From Chryseobacterium sp. OSA05B (GTDB lineage Bacteria > Bacteroidota > Bacteroidia > Flavobacteriales > Weeksellaceae), in assembly GCF_019970065.1 (NCBI RefSeq), contig NZ_JAHXYH010000001.1, positions 434,001 through 498,000 of the forward strand: DNA of 64,000 bases, written 5' to 3'. The position numbers and the translations under genes are program-made. This document shows, piece by piece, positions 53,032-61,112 of the stretch (position 1 is its first letter; each line of letters opens with the position of its first letter). The notes beneath the pieces were generated by a model that was given only the letters and a program-made list of their open reading frames with translations, was not told the DNA's origin and ran no database searches.

Positions 53032-54105
53032 TTATTTTATGCTTACTATTTCATCAAAAATCCTGAAGGAGTTTTCAATGTTCAAAACATCCAATTGGTT
53101 GGTTGAATATTTTAAATCTTTTAGCTTATCAGAATTTACTTCAGCATTATCTTTATAAATGAAAAAATCGGATAAAATCTTCCAATGTGTATTATTTGTT
53201 GAGCTAATAATATTTTTATCATTCAAAACTTTATAAAAACTTCTTAGTAGTGAAGGTGTCTTAAGCCAAATAATTTTATCTCGTTCTCTTCTTCGATTAT
53301 TGAACAAATCATCTACTTGTTCATAAGTTGTTATATTTGAAATAAACCCATTACCTATCAAGCTATTTTTAATTGAATTTATCACAACTTTTCTCGCTTC
53401 ATCAGTTAATCCCTTTTTAAAATTAGGTCTATTTTCTATTTGAAAAGATTGAATTTCTTTTTTAGATGGGTAAACAAGTTTTTTTAAAGCATTAAAATTA
53501 TCTTTAGATAAATAATCAACAAAATTAGAATAGAAATCACGAAAAATATCTAAATAGATTTCTTTAACAGTAATTCCATATTTGGAAAATACATTTTTTT
53601 CCCTGCGAATTGCATCGTCTAAATCATTGTAATCACTCAACAAAAGTTCAGTAAGTTTGTTAATATAATTAAACTTATTCTTTGACAGGATATACTCGTG
53701 CCGAAGCAAAGTTTGTGATTTTATCTTTTCTTTTAATAAAGCATTATATAAAGGTTCAAAAAAAGAAACCATTTTAAGTTCTCCGTCTTCACCTTCAATT
53801 CTCATCTTACCCTCAACTTTATACTCAAATTCATATTCTTTAACATTGATAAAGTAATGATATGCTATAAGATAAAAGTAATCACCTCTAATGAAGATAT
53901 TTTTAAACATATCAAAGTCCTCTATTTTTGTCTCATCAATATTTAAACCTCTTGGACGTAAACTTTCTTTATCCCAAAAGAAATAACGAAACTTTGAAAA
54001 TGGATATACACCAAATTCCACTTCATTTTTGTTCCCTTCTTCAAAATGTTGAAATAGCGGAGAGAAATCAAAATCATTATCTAAAACAGGTAAAAAATCT
54101 ATCAT
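53032..54105 (-). CDS. Unknown protein overlapping the integrase gene
   Basis: 357 residues, unrecognised. It opens MIDFLPVLDNDFDFSPLFQHFEEG, has aromatic-rich beta segments (KFRYFFWDKESLRPRG, YFYLIAYHYFINV), and a helical middle. The C-terminal third (about 230-350) looks like a helical DNA-binding region (HWKILSDFFIY). Its start overlaps the integrase stop by 4 bp (ATGA), so it is translated with it. Position suggests a recombination or excision partner. RteC-like proteins have a similar setting, but I see no clear homology. Confidence 0.62.
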   Translation of the reverse strand: MIDFLPVLDNDFDFSPLFQHFEEGNKNEVEFGVYPFSKFRYFFWDKESLRPRGLNIDETKIEDFDMFKNIFIRGDYFYLIAYHYFINVKEYEFEYKVEGKMRIEGEDGELKMVSFFEPLYNALLKEKIKSQTLLRHEYILSKNKFNYINKLTELLLSDYNDLDDAIRREKNVFSKYGITVKEIYLDIFRDFYSNFVDYLSKDNFNALKKLVYPSKKEIQSFQIENRPNFKKGLTDEARKVVINSIKNSLIGNGFISNITTYEQVDDLFNNRRRERDKIIWLKTPSLLRSFYKVLNDKNIISSTNNTHWKILSDFFIYKDNAEVNSDKLKDLKYSTNQLDVLNIENSFRIFDEIVSIK

Positions 54106-55328
54106 ATTCCTAAAACTATATTATTAACTGTACTTGCTTTACGACTGTCAACAATTTTTGCGTAAATCTCTGTAGTACTTACATTCTTGTGACCTAACAT
54201 TTTAGAAATTAGATAGATATCTGCTCCTGCTTCCAATTGCGCAACTGCATAAGACGTTCTAAAATTGTGAAAAGTAACTTTCTTTTCAATTTCAGCTTTT
54301 GATAACCATTTCCTTAAATTATCATTAAGTGAGTGATATGCAATTCTATCGAAAACAAAATCTGTTCTAAATTTTCTAGCTCCCATTAGCTTTATAGCTT
54401 CTTCTGAGATGGGATGATACTGAAATGCTGACGTTTTCTTCATCCTGAAATATATGTAATTGATCCCCTCTCTTTCAACCACATCACACCACTGTAAATT
54501 ATTAATATCACTATGTCTCAAGCCTGTTAAAAAGGCGAAAATGCAATATTTCTTTAAGACTTCATCAGAAAAATCAGTAGTAAATAGTTTTCTGCATTCA
54601 TTTAATGTTAAAAAGTTTTTCATGGGTTCTTCTTCTTCAATCCATTCTATTCGTCCCTTAAAGCTTTTAGAAAGAAAGTTTTCTTCATAAGCCATTTCTA
54701 GAACCTGCATAAATCTGATGAAGTAGCTTGCCGCTGAATTTCTACTAATTTTACGCGTCGTACTTCTTAACTGATAAGCATTAAGTAATTTAGATTTAAA
54801 ATCTTCAATGAGAGCTTTGTTAATATCTTGAAAAAGAACATTTCCATAACATTTAACAAAGTGTCCGTAACAACTACTCCATGCTCCTTCAGAACTGGTT
54901 GCATTCTGTGCTTTTTTCTTAAAATATTCCGTAAAGATTTTACTTTTGTTTTCCGCCAACTCTAAAGCCTTCAATTCTGTTTCGCTATAAATATCTGGAT
55001 TGATGACTTCTTTAAACCTTTTAGCTCTGTACAACTCAATCATTTCATTAGTTTCCCTGTTATGCTGTTTTTGAGCGGGTGTCAAGGTTAGTTTCTTAGG
55101 ATTACCATTTTTATCAGTAACTATTTCAATTTTTGACTGTTTCTTCCCACTTGCATCTGTATAATACAAAGTCTCACTTTGAAATTCATTATAAATAAAA
55201 TAACTCGTTTTTTCATAGCGAGTCTTTTTTCCAGTTTTTCGATTGAAAACAGGAGGATAAAAATTTAGTGAAAGATTGCTCTTATTTCCTTTTACAAGTT
55301 TTTTTAGCACTGTTACTTTTTTACTCAT
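54102..55328 (-). CDS. int: Tyrosine recombinase (integrase) of the element
   Basis: 408 residues. N-terminal arm-type/SAM-like binding regions (about 1-210; NRETNEMIELYRAKRFKEV, SKIFTEYFKKKAQNATSS), catalytic domain from about 230. Catalytic residues: Arg271 in FLTGLRHSDI, then HNFRTSYAVAQLEAG, LGHKNVSTTEIYAKI with nucleophile Tyr389. Length and layout are typical for Bacteroidota integrases (Int family of CTnDOT/NBU relatives). It lies about 800 bp from the mnmE-end repeat, as expected of the enzyme that inserted the element there. Overlaps with both neighbours (4 and 8 bp). Confidence 0.94.
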   Translation of the reverse strand: MSKKVTVLKKLVKGNKSNLSLNFYPPVFNRKTGKKTRYEKTSYFIYNEFQSETLYYTDASGKKQSKIEIVTDKNGNPKKLTLTPAQKQHNRETNEMIELYRAKRFKEVINPDIYSETELKALELAENKSKIFTEYFKKKAQNATSSEGAWSSCYGHFVKCYGNVLFQDINKALIEDFKSKLLNAYQLRSTTRKISRNSAASYFIRFMQVLEMAYEENFLSKSFKGRIEWIEEEEPMKNFLTLNECRKLFTTDFSDEVLKKYCIFAFLTGLRHSDINNLQWCDVVEREGINYIYFRMKKTSAFQYHPISEEAIKLMGARKFRTDFVFDRIAYHSLNDNLRKWLSKAEIEKKVTFHNFRTSYAVAQLEAGADIYLISKMLGHKNVSTTEIYAKIVDSRKASTVNNIVLGI

Positions 55329-55872
55329 TATTGAAGATTGTATTTACTAAGTTTTTGGGAACATAAACATTTTTACCTTTTGGAATTTTCGGAATATTAT
55401 GTTTTTTGCATAAATGATAAAATGAACCTGAACTCACTTTAAATGCGTTTAAGACTTCATTAATCGTATAATAATTGTCATCACAGAAATATGGTAAATT
55501 ATATTGTTTTTCTTCGTTATTTTCGGCTTTTTGCGTAAATAGTATATCCAAGTCAACCTTTCTAATTCTAACCGATTTAAAGCCTTCTAATTTGCTTAAT
55601 CTGCCATCTTTTAACATTCGATAAATTGACGTTCTACTAATATTGAGTAAAAGCATAACTTCTTTGATGGATAAGTAATCTTTCTTTTGAATTTCTTCAA
55701 TATCATAACCTTTAATTTGTACTTCCAAATCCTTATCACTCGCCTGAATCTTTTCATCACGCTTTTTCTTTTTGTAGAATTTCTTAGCACAGTCATCGGA
55801 ACAGCATTTTGTTGTAGTCTTTTTAGCTACAAACCTATTTCCGCAGAATTGGCAAATTTTATTGACTTCCAT
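55321..55872 (-). CDS. Zinc-ribbon plus two helix-turn-helix domains, integrase-linked regulator
   Basis: 183 residues. A zinc ribbon at the N-terminus (CQFCGNRF at 7-14, then CCSDDC at about 23-28), a charged linker (KKKKRDEKIQ), a first HTH (YLSIKEVMLLLNISRTSIYRMLKDGRLSKL) and a second (YYTINEVLNAFKVSSGSFYHLCKKHNIPKI). Both HTH parts are excisionase/MerR-like. The gene overlaps the integrase by 8 bp and may be its transcriptional regulator or Xis. Just upstream of its start lie five repeats at 10-bp intervals, which it could bind. Confidence 0.85.
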   Translation of the reverse strand: MEVNKICQFCGNRFVAKKTTTKCCSDDCAKKFYKKKKRDEKIQASDKDLEVQIKGYDIEEIQKKDYLSIKEVMLLLNISRTSIYRMLKDGRLSKLEGFKSVRIRKVDLDILFTQKAENNEEKQYNLPYFCDDNYYTINEVLNAFKVSSGSFYHLCKKHNIPKIPKGKNVYVPKNLVNTIFNNE

Positions 55873-55895
55873 AACGCCTAAATTCTCCCCAAGAA

Positions 55896-55941
55896 TGTTT
55901 CACATTGTTTCCCCATGTTTCTCATTGTTTCAAAATGTAAC
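55896..55941 (+). repeat. Five short direct repeats at exact 10-bp spacing
   Basis: TGTTTC at 55896, 55906, 55916 and 55926, then TGTAAC at 55936. The spacing equals about one helical turn, so all face one side of the DNA. The inverted form GAAAC recurs at 55989, 56000 and 56046 toward the mnmE end. The array sits just upstream of the zinc-ribbon/HTH gene start at 55872. It looks like an integrase/Xis binding array or an operator. Confidence 0.75.
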
Positions 55942-56060
55942 ATTTTTTAACGATTAAATTACAAATTTTATTCCAAACCAAATTCATAGAAACGAAATAG
56001 AAACAAATAGAATGTATATATTCTACAATATTAAATTCTAAAACGAAACAGAATGCAAAT

Positions 56061-56096
56061 AAAAAACCCCTTAAACATTACATTTAAAGGGTTTTT
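56061..56096. terminator. Bidirectional terminator at the right end of the island
   Basis: AAAAACCCCTTAAA (56062-56075) pairs with TTTAAAGGGTTTTT (56083-56096) with one mismatch. T runs lie on both strands. It is 44 nt downstream of the mnmE stop, so the element supplies mnmE with a terminator. Confidence 0.8.
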
Positions 56097-56139
56097 CGTA
56101 TTATTGCAATTGTAATCAATGTACAACCTAAAACACCGT

Positions 56140-56157
56140 CTACTTTCCGATACAAAA
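56140..56157 (-). repeat. mnmE-end repeat (att-like copy 3), right boundary of the island
   Basis: The last six codons of mnmE (FCIGK-stop) on the minus strand. Matching copies lie at 38274-38291 and 39819-39836. Confidence 0.88.
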
Positions 56158-57525
56158 CTTAGAAAATATATTCCCCAGCACCTCATCATTCGTCACTTCA
56201 CCTGATATTTCTCCGAGATGTTCTAATGCATTTCTCAGTTCATAGGCCAGCAGCTCTGTAGAGATCTGGAAAGAAATGGCTTCTTTCACTTTATGGGTCG
56301 CATCAAGAGATTTCCGAAGGGCTTCAAAGTGTCTTTGATTTGTGATCACTACGTTATTTTCCTGAGATTTTAACTGTTCAACGTAAGAAGACAGTTCGTT
56401 TTTCAGATCCTGAATATTTTGGTTTTCTACCGCCGAAATTCTGATAAAATCAAAGTCCTGACTAATGGCATTTCTGAAAATATCTTCTACCGCTTCATAT
56501 TTTGGAGGCAGCACTTCGTCAATTTTGGTCGCACAGATAATCAGTTTCAGATCTTCTCTCTGTAAAGATCTGATCATTTCAATATCTTCGGAATAATCTT
56601 CGGTAGCAGCATCTGCAAGGTATACCAGAATATTCGCGTTCTCCACTTTTTCTTTGGCTTTCTTTACCCCGATGGCCTCTATCTCATCAACTGTTTCACG
56701 AAGTCCTGCTGTATCGATAAGACGGAATGCGTGACCTTTAATATGTAAGATTTCCTCAATGGTATCTCTTGTTGTTCCGGCAATATTGCTTACGATGGCT
56801 CTTTCCTCTTTCAACAGGGCATTCAGCAAAGTAGACTTTCCGGCATTGGGTTTTCCGATGATGGCCACTGCGGTTCCGTTTTTAATGGCATTCCCGTATT
56901 GGAAACTTTCAATAAGAGAATCCAGTTTCACCTCAATTTTATCTAAGAGTCCGTTAAGCGCTGACCGGTCTGCAAATTCCACATCTTCTTCAGCAAAATC
57001 CAGTTCAAGCTCGATCAGGGAAACAAAATTCAGAAGATCTGTTCTCAATATCGATATTTCATTGGTAATTCCTCCTTTCAACTGATTGATGGCTACTTTT
57101 CGGGAAGCTTCATTTTCAGATGCAATCACATCCGCAATAGCTTCTGCCTGCGAAAGATCAATCCTTCCGTTGATGAATGCGCGAAGAGTAAATTCCCCCG
57201 CTTTAGCCATTCTTGCCCCGTTTTTAATCAGGGTTTCCAGAATACGTTTTCCGATATGCGGGGACCCATGAAAAGCAATTTCCACAGAATTTTCTGTCGT
57301 AAAACTTTTCGGAGCCAGGAAAATAGAAAGCATCACCTCATCAATCGCTTCCTCCCCATCCATAAAATAACCGTAATGAATGGTATGAGACTTCTGCTTT
57401 TCCAGTTTCTTGCCCGGAAAACTTTTCTGGACCACCGGTAAAGCATCGTTTCCAGAAACCCTGATAATACCTAAAGCTCCTACTCCATTGGCCGTAGCCA
57501 GTGCGCAAATCGTATCGTTATTCAT
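56140..57525 (-). CDS. mnmE: tRNA modification GTPase MnmE
   Basis: 461 residues, full length. With MnmG it builds 5-carboxymethylaminomethyl uridine (cmnm5) at the wobble position of several tRNAs. N-terminal folate-binding domain (ICALATANGVGALGIIRVSG; GGxR-like GRIDLSQAEAIADVI), helical domain, and inserted G domain with Walker A GKPNAGKST (about 225-233), G2 TTRD, DTAGLRE, and a TKID motif. C-terminus is FCIGK with the conserved Cys458. The element has inserted at this 3' end without changing the protein end. A TAnnTTTG box lies 4 nt upstream of the ATG. Confidence 0.97.
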   Translation of the reverse strand: MNNDTICALATANGVGALGIIRVSGNDALPVVQKSFPGKKLEKQKSHTIHYGYFMDGEEAIDEVMLSIFLAPKSFTTENSVEIAFHGSPHIGKRILETLIKNGARMAKAGEFTLRAFINGRIDLSQAEAIADVIASENEASRKVAINQLKGGITNEISILRTDLLNFVSLIELELDFAEEDVEFADRSALNGLLDKIEVKLDSLIESFQYGNAIKNGTAVAIIGKPNAGKSTLLNALLKEERAIVSNIAGTTRDTIEEILHIKGHAFRLIDTAGLRETVDEIEAIGVKKAKEKVENANILVYLADAATEDYSEDIEMIRSLQREDLKLIICATKIDEVLPPKYEAVEDIFRNAISQDFDFIRISAVENQNIQDLKNELSSYVEQLKSQENNVVITNQRHFEALRKSLDATHKVKEAISFQISTELLAYELRNALEHLGEISGEVTNDEVLGNIFSKFCIGK

Positions 57526-57529
57526 TGGA

Positions 57530-57537
57530 CAAATTTA
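57530..57537 (-). promoter_or_regulatory. -7 box very close to the mnmE start
   Basis: Minus-strand TAAATTTG at plus 57530-57537, ending 4 nt before ATG 57525. If used, transcription would begin at or next to the ATG, giving a leaderless mRNA. Confidence 0.4.
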
Positions 57538-57775
57538 CGATTTTTCAGGCTAATTTCTGATGACCTCTTTTATACAGATTGTCTATTCCTTTAATCGGAG
57601 CTTTTTTGAATTTTCTCCGTTGGGATAATGCAATGGCGCAAAGTTCAGTAATCTTTGTGCCATGTCATTATTAAAGCCATCTCAAATTAGTGTCCATTTG
57701 TGTAAAAAGTTCGTGACATTCGTGTTTAAAAAAATCAGCAAAATCTATCTGCAACCCAAATGACACTTTTAAGAT

Positions 57776-57810
57776 GAGATTGCTTCGTCACTTCGTTCCT
57801 CGCAATGACG
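57776..57810. repeat. Common REP-like dispersed repeat
   Basis: Contains CGTCATTGCGAGGAACGAAG (minus strand), followed by TGACGAAGCAATCTC. The CGTCATTGCGAG...GAAGCAATC motif is a widely scattered intergenic repeat in many bacteria. Only one copy is seen in this window. Confidence 0.6.
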
Positions 57811-57812
57811 GT

Positions 57813-58391
57813 TTATTTAAGCCGCCTGCCCAACTCTTTCACTTGTTGAAGCCATTGAGTCCGCTGCACTTCCGTAGAATTTCTTATAACTCCAATATAA
57901 GTTACTTTCACAGGTTTTACCCCACAGAATTCCAGCGTTGATTTTTTCAGCTGATTCACACTGGGCCTTCCATAAAACAGCCAATAATACCATCCCGGCT
58001 GATCCAGCGTCGTCATAATGTGTGCCGTTTTTCCTTTCAAAAGCTTATCCCACCAAACCGAGTTTTCTCTGTATTGATAGGTAAATCCCGGAAGAAAAAG
58101 CCGGTCCAGAAAACCTTTCATCAGCGCAGGCAATCCACCCCACCAAACCGGATGGATCCATACCAGATGATCTGCCCATTGGATTATTTCCCAGGCTTTC
58201 AAAAGATCAGGCTCAAGCTCCATTCTTTTCTGATATCCAAAATGAAGAATGGGATCAAAATTTAATTCAGCTATGGTGATCTCTTTCACTTCTGCTCCGA
58301 CCTTTAAAGCGCCTTCTTTATAAGCTTCAGCAATTCCGAAATTGAAGGAATCTTTATTGGGATGTCCGTTGATGATGGCTATTTTTTTCAT
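57813..58391 (-). CDS. NAD(P)H oxidoreductase, flavodoxin-like (MdaB/KefF type)
   Basis: 192 residues. Flavodoxin_2 fold: IAIINGHPNKDSFNFGIAEAY binds FMN/FAD phosphate, then DHLVWIHPVWWGGLPALMKGFLDR, the signature of NAD(P)H:quinone reductases such as MdaB and KefF. It should reduce quinones or related electrophiles in the cytosol. Its start overlaps the stop of the saccharopine-dehydrogenase-like gene by 4 bp (ATGA), so they form an operon. The regulator gene further upstream is a Crp/Fnr protein. Confidence 0.92.
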   Translation of the reverse strand: MKKIAIINGHPNKDSFNFGIAEAYKEGALKVGAEVKEITIAELNFDPILHFGYQKRMELEPDLLKAWEIIQWADHLVWIHPVWWGGLPALMKGFLDRLFLPGFTYQYRENSVWWDKLLKGKTAHIMTTLDQPGWYYWLFYGRPSVNQLKKSTLEFCGVKPVKVTYIGVIRNSTEVQRTQWLQQVKELGRRLK

Positions 58392-59410
58392 GATCCGGAC
58401 TGTATATTGATGGTTTCATAAGACTTTAATTTCTCCATCAATGACAAAGGTTGGTGCAACTGATGACTGAAGTAAATTTTATTTTCATGAGAGTTATTCA
58501 GCAGTTCTTCTGTGTGCAGTACGGCAGAAAGAGCCGTTAATTCCGCCTGTCCTTTTGTACTCTGCAGGCTTAATTTTTTATTCCCGCTCGATGTTTTTAC
58601 CATAATCTCAAATACTGACTGATCCCCATTTCCACTCGATCCGAAAATCATTTTTCTTTCCTTTAATGACAGAATACTGAAAAGTCTTATTTTTTGAAAT
58701 GCTCCTAAAAGCCATGTGATAAACTTTGAATTGTATGTCATTTTTACACTGACATTGGGAACTTTTTCAATCTGATTCAAAATATACAGATCCGGGACAT
58801 CAAAATTATACGCTTCCCTTTTCCCGATTCCAAAAGAGAAATCAAATTTTTCGGCATCTAAGAAGTGTTTGATCGGAACGCGGCGGTTGTTCTCATACCG
58901 GATAAAAGGTTTTGCCACGTTTTCAGCCATAAAATGTGCTGAACTTTCTCCCGCAAGGTCCTTCACTGAATAATAGACAAAGAGTTTCACTTCCCGAATA
59001 TCTTCAGTCTTTGCGAGTGTTTTCACCAAACCGTTAACGATACCTCCCATCCATCCGGAACTGAATACAATCCTGCTTTTGATGGTACTTTCTTTAGCCA
59101 CATCATAAGCTTTGACAAGATCGGGAGTAGGTTTTGTAATGTCTAAATAATCAATTCCGTTCGCAATGGCGAACTTGAGAATATGATCCGACTGATCATT
59201 CACCGAAAGAATAATCAGACTTATTTTTTTATCGGAAATTACCTGAAAAGTACGGGGATCAGTCACATCGATCTTAAGATCAGTCTCTGTTTTTCCTCCT
59301 TTTCTTCCGCCCACGAAAACAGGTACCTGTGGATTTCTCGATTTCAAAATACGGATAATGGTTTTACCTACCAGACCATTTCCTCCAATAACCAGAATAT
59401 TGTGCTCCAT
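58388..59410 (-). CDS. Saccharopine-dehydrogenase-like NAD(P)-binding protein
   Basis: 340 residues. N-terminal Rossmann fold with ILVIGGNGLVGKTIIRIL and TDLKIDVTDPRTFQVI, as in saccharopine dehydrogenase NADP-binding proteins, then SGWMGGIVNGLVK. The C-terminal half is beta-rich and lacks known lysine-pathway residues. In this type the true reaction is usually unknown. The downstream gene overlaps by 4 bp and encodes a quinone-reductase-like protein, so they probably act on related substrates. Confidence 0.85.
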   Translation of the reverse strand: MEHNILVIGGNGLVGKTIIRILKSRNPQVPVFVGGRKGGKTETDLKIDVTDPRTFQVISDKKISLIILSVNDQSDHILKFAIANGIDYLDITKPTPDLVKAYDVAKESTIKSRIVFSSGWMGGIVNGLVKTLAKTEDIREVKLFVYYSVKDLAGESSAHFMAENVAKPFIRYENNRRVPIKHFLDAEKFDFSFGIGKREAYNFDVPDLYILNQIEKVPNVSVKMTYNSKFITWLLGAFQKIRLFSILSLKERKMIFGSSGNGDQSVFEIMVKTSSGNKKLSLQSTKGQAELTALSAVLHTEELLNNSHENKIYFSHQLHQPLSLMEKLKSYETINIQSGS

Positions 59411-59776
59411 TTATTTTTTTTTACAAAAGTATAGAGCAGCTTCACCCTGGTGTAGGACAAATGTCTAAAACGGGAAACCATGAATTAAACCTTTATCGGT
59501 TTTTATTTAACGTGAGTTTGAGTTAAGACATTTTTTTAGATATCAGATTTCAGATTTTCAACTGAGATTAAGAATGTCAATCGTGAATTTTGCTTCGCAA
59601 ATGAATGGTGAATGCTAGAATCGAGATTTTAAATATCAGATTTCAGACATCAGACGATAATTTATTAACTTAATTACTACCAACCAGCAACTAGTAACCA
59701 AAACTCACCCCGAAACTCATAATTCATAACTCATAACTCTCTCCCAAATCCGTTATTTAGAAAATATATTTTGATT
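59411..59776. other. Intergenic region with short direct repeats
   Basis: No gene. A 15-bp repeat ATATCAGATTTCAGA occurs at 59540-59554 and 59633-59647. The right part is rich in short CATAACTC-like repeats. Looks like decayed dispersed-repeat sequence. Confidence 0.6.
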
Positions 59777-60343
59777 TTAGATCGTAACTTCTTTCCTGAT
59801 CCGGCTCAGATGTCTTTGGGTAATACCCAGATAAGACGCCAGATACTGCAGCGGAATTTTCTGAACATAATCCGGCTGATTGCCCAACAGAGCCTCGTAC
59901 CGCTGTGCAGCAGTGTCTCTCTGGAGCTGGAAAAATCTTTTCTCCAATTCCAGATATTCCTGTTCGGCGATCATCTTTAGAAATTTTGTCCAGTTAAGAT
60001 CATCCTTTACCAGACCATCTACGGCATCTTTTTTTAAAACCATCAGATCAGCATCGGTAATAGCCTGCATATTTTCTCTGCTGGGACTGTCTGAAATAAA
60101 TGATGAATAGCCCGCCATCAACTGATTGGGAAAGCGGAAGCAGTAGGTCATATCTTTTCCGTCATCTGAAATGTAGTAGGAACGGAAAATTCCCGACATT
60201 ATAAATGCAATTTCTTTACATTTTTCGCCTTCCTGTACAAAAAAATCATTTTTATACACTTTCCTGGTTTCAAAAAGCTGCAAGAAATCTTTGATCTCAA
60301 CTTCTGAGAATATATTAAAGCTTCGGAAAAAATCTTCTACCAT
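59777..60343 (-). CDS. Crp/Fnr-family transcription regulator
   Basis: 188 residues. Cyclic-nucleotide-binding-like barrel in the N-terminal half (NDFFVQEGEKCKEIAFIMSGIFRSYYISDDGKDMTYCFRF), C-terminal HTH with PLQYLASYLGITQRHLSRIRKE. No Fe-S cysteine pattern. This CNB-HTH type is common in Flavobacteriia, often controlling an adjacent oxidoreductase. The quinone-reductase/saccharopine-dehydrogenase-like pair on the same strand downstream is a plausible target. The effector is unknown. Confidence 0.9.
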   Translation of the reverse strand: MVEDFFRSFNIFSEVEIKDFLQLFETRKVYKNDFFVQEGEKCKEIAFIMSGIFRSYYISDDGKDMTYCFRFPNQLMAGYSSFISDSPSRENMQAITDADLMVLKKDAVDGLVKDDLNWTKFLKMIAEQEYLELEKRFFQLQRDTAAQRYEALLGNQPDYVQKIPLQYLASYLGITQRHLSRIRKEVTI

Positions 60344-61112
60344 GGTTTCAAAATTAGAACTTATAATCCTGTCTGGTTTTCTATAGTTTTAGCGAAATTA
60401 AGCAAATCAGAGATAATCCGCAAAAGTAGTGTTGATGTGCTCTCGCAGATTTCTCTGATAATGTAGATCTAATTAATGCTTTTTGAAACATTAAATTCAA
60501 TGAAGGATGTAAGGTTAGTTAAGAAAAATCAAATAATTTTTTAAGTTGTAGGTCTTAAAGCAAAGCAAAAACTTAATATTCTTAAAAGCTTAACACAGAA
60601 TCTTAATGGTTTGAATTTTTTCTTACAGTTGATACGAATAGAGCGGATTAAAAAAAAAGTAAAAATCTGCACCATCTGATTAATCTGCGTGAAATTTCAA
60701 AATCATATGATCTGTTCCATTACCTTCATTGGAATCAATAAAAATTGATTTGACTAGTCGGATGTTGTAGGTTTATGATAAAAAATAAAACCACTTCAGA
60801 ACGAAATGGTTTTATCTGCTTTGAATTTACTAAGTGTATATGAAGTTATGAATGATGTCTTGTTACTGATGCAAAGATAGATCACACTGTATGGCTTTCT
60901 GTCAGGGGAATCCCTAAAATTATATCCGTGAAAATACGGTTGTATCTATAAAAAAGCCCCGCAGAGGATTCCGCAGGGCTTCAAAGATTTATCTAACAAT
61001 TATTAATGTTCAAAGTTTAAATCCGATGGTTAAGGGGTAAGGTTCAATCTCTTAGTCATATCAAAACTGACAATTAACTATTCATAATTGACTCTCTCCA
61101 CCATTCACTTTA
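60344..61112. other. Intergenic region
   Basis: No credible gene in 769 bp. It contains the promoter of the Crp/Fnr gene at its left and the aminopeptidase terminator (60951-60981). The rest shows only AT-rich sequence. Confidence 0.6.
60951..60981 (-). terminator. Terminator of the aminopeptidase P gene
   Basis: AAGCCC (60954-60959) / GGGCTT (60976-60981) extended inward by GC/GC (60961-60962, 60973-60974) with a one-base mismatch between the blocks. On the minus strand a T run follows (60951-60955). It lies about 130 nt past the stop. Confidence 0.7.

Larger units (their letters stand above)
39819..56157. mobile_element. Integrative element at the 3' end of mnmE (defence island)
   Basis: A 16.3-kb segment bounded by direct 18-bp repeats of the mnmE 3' end. 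The recombination module lies next to mnmE (tyrosine recombinase 54102-55328 with accessory genes either side), as is usual for elements that insert in a gene end. The cargo is mostly defence-type: Gabija, a Shedu-like gene, a HEPN-like gene, ArdA, a PD-(D/E)xK nuclease module. A Rep-like protein and a serine recombinase are present. No relaxase, coupling protein or conjugation genes are seen, so it would need a helper for transfer. An additional repeat at 38274 suggests an earlier or tandem element to the left. Confidence 0.88.

Noticed and set aside
55896..55941. CRISPR array
   Set aside because: Repeats are only 6 bp with 4-bp spacers; no cas genes in the window.
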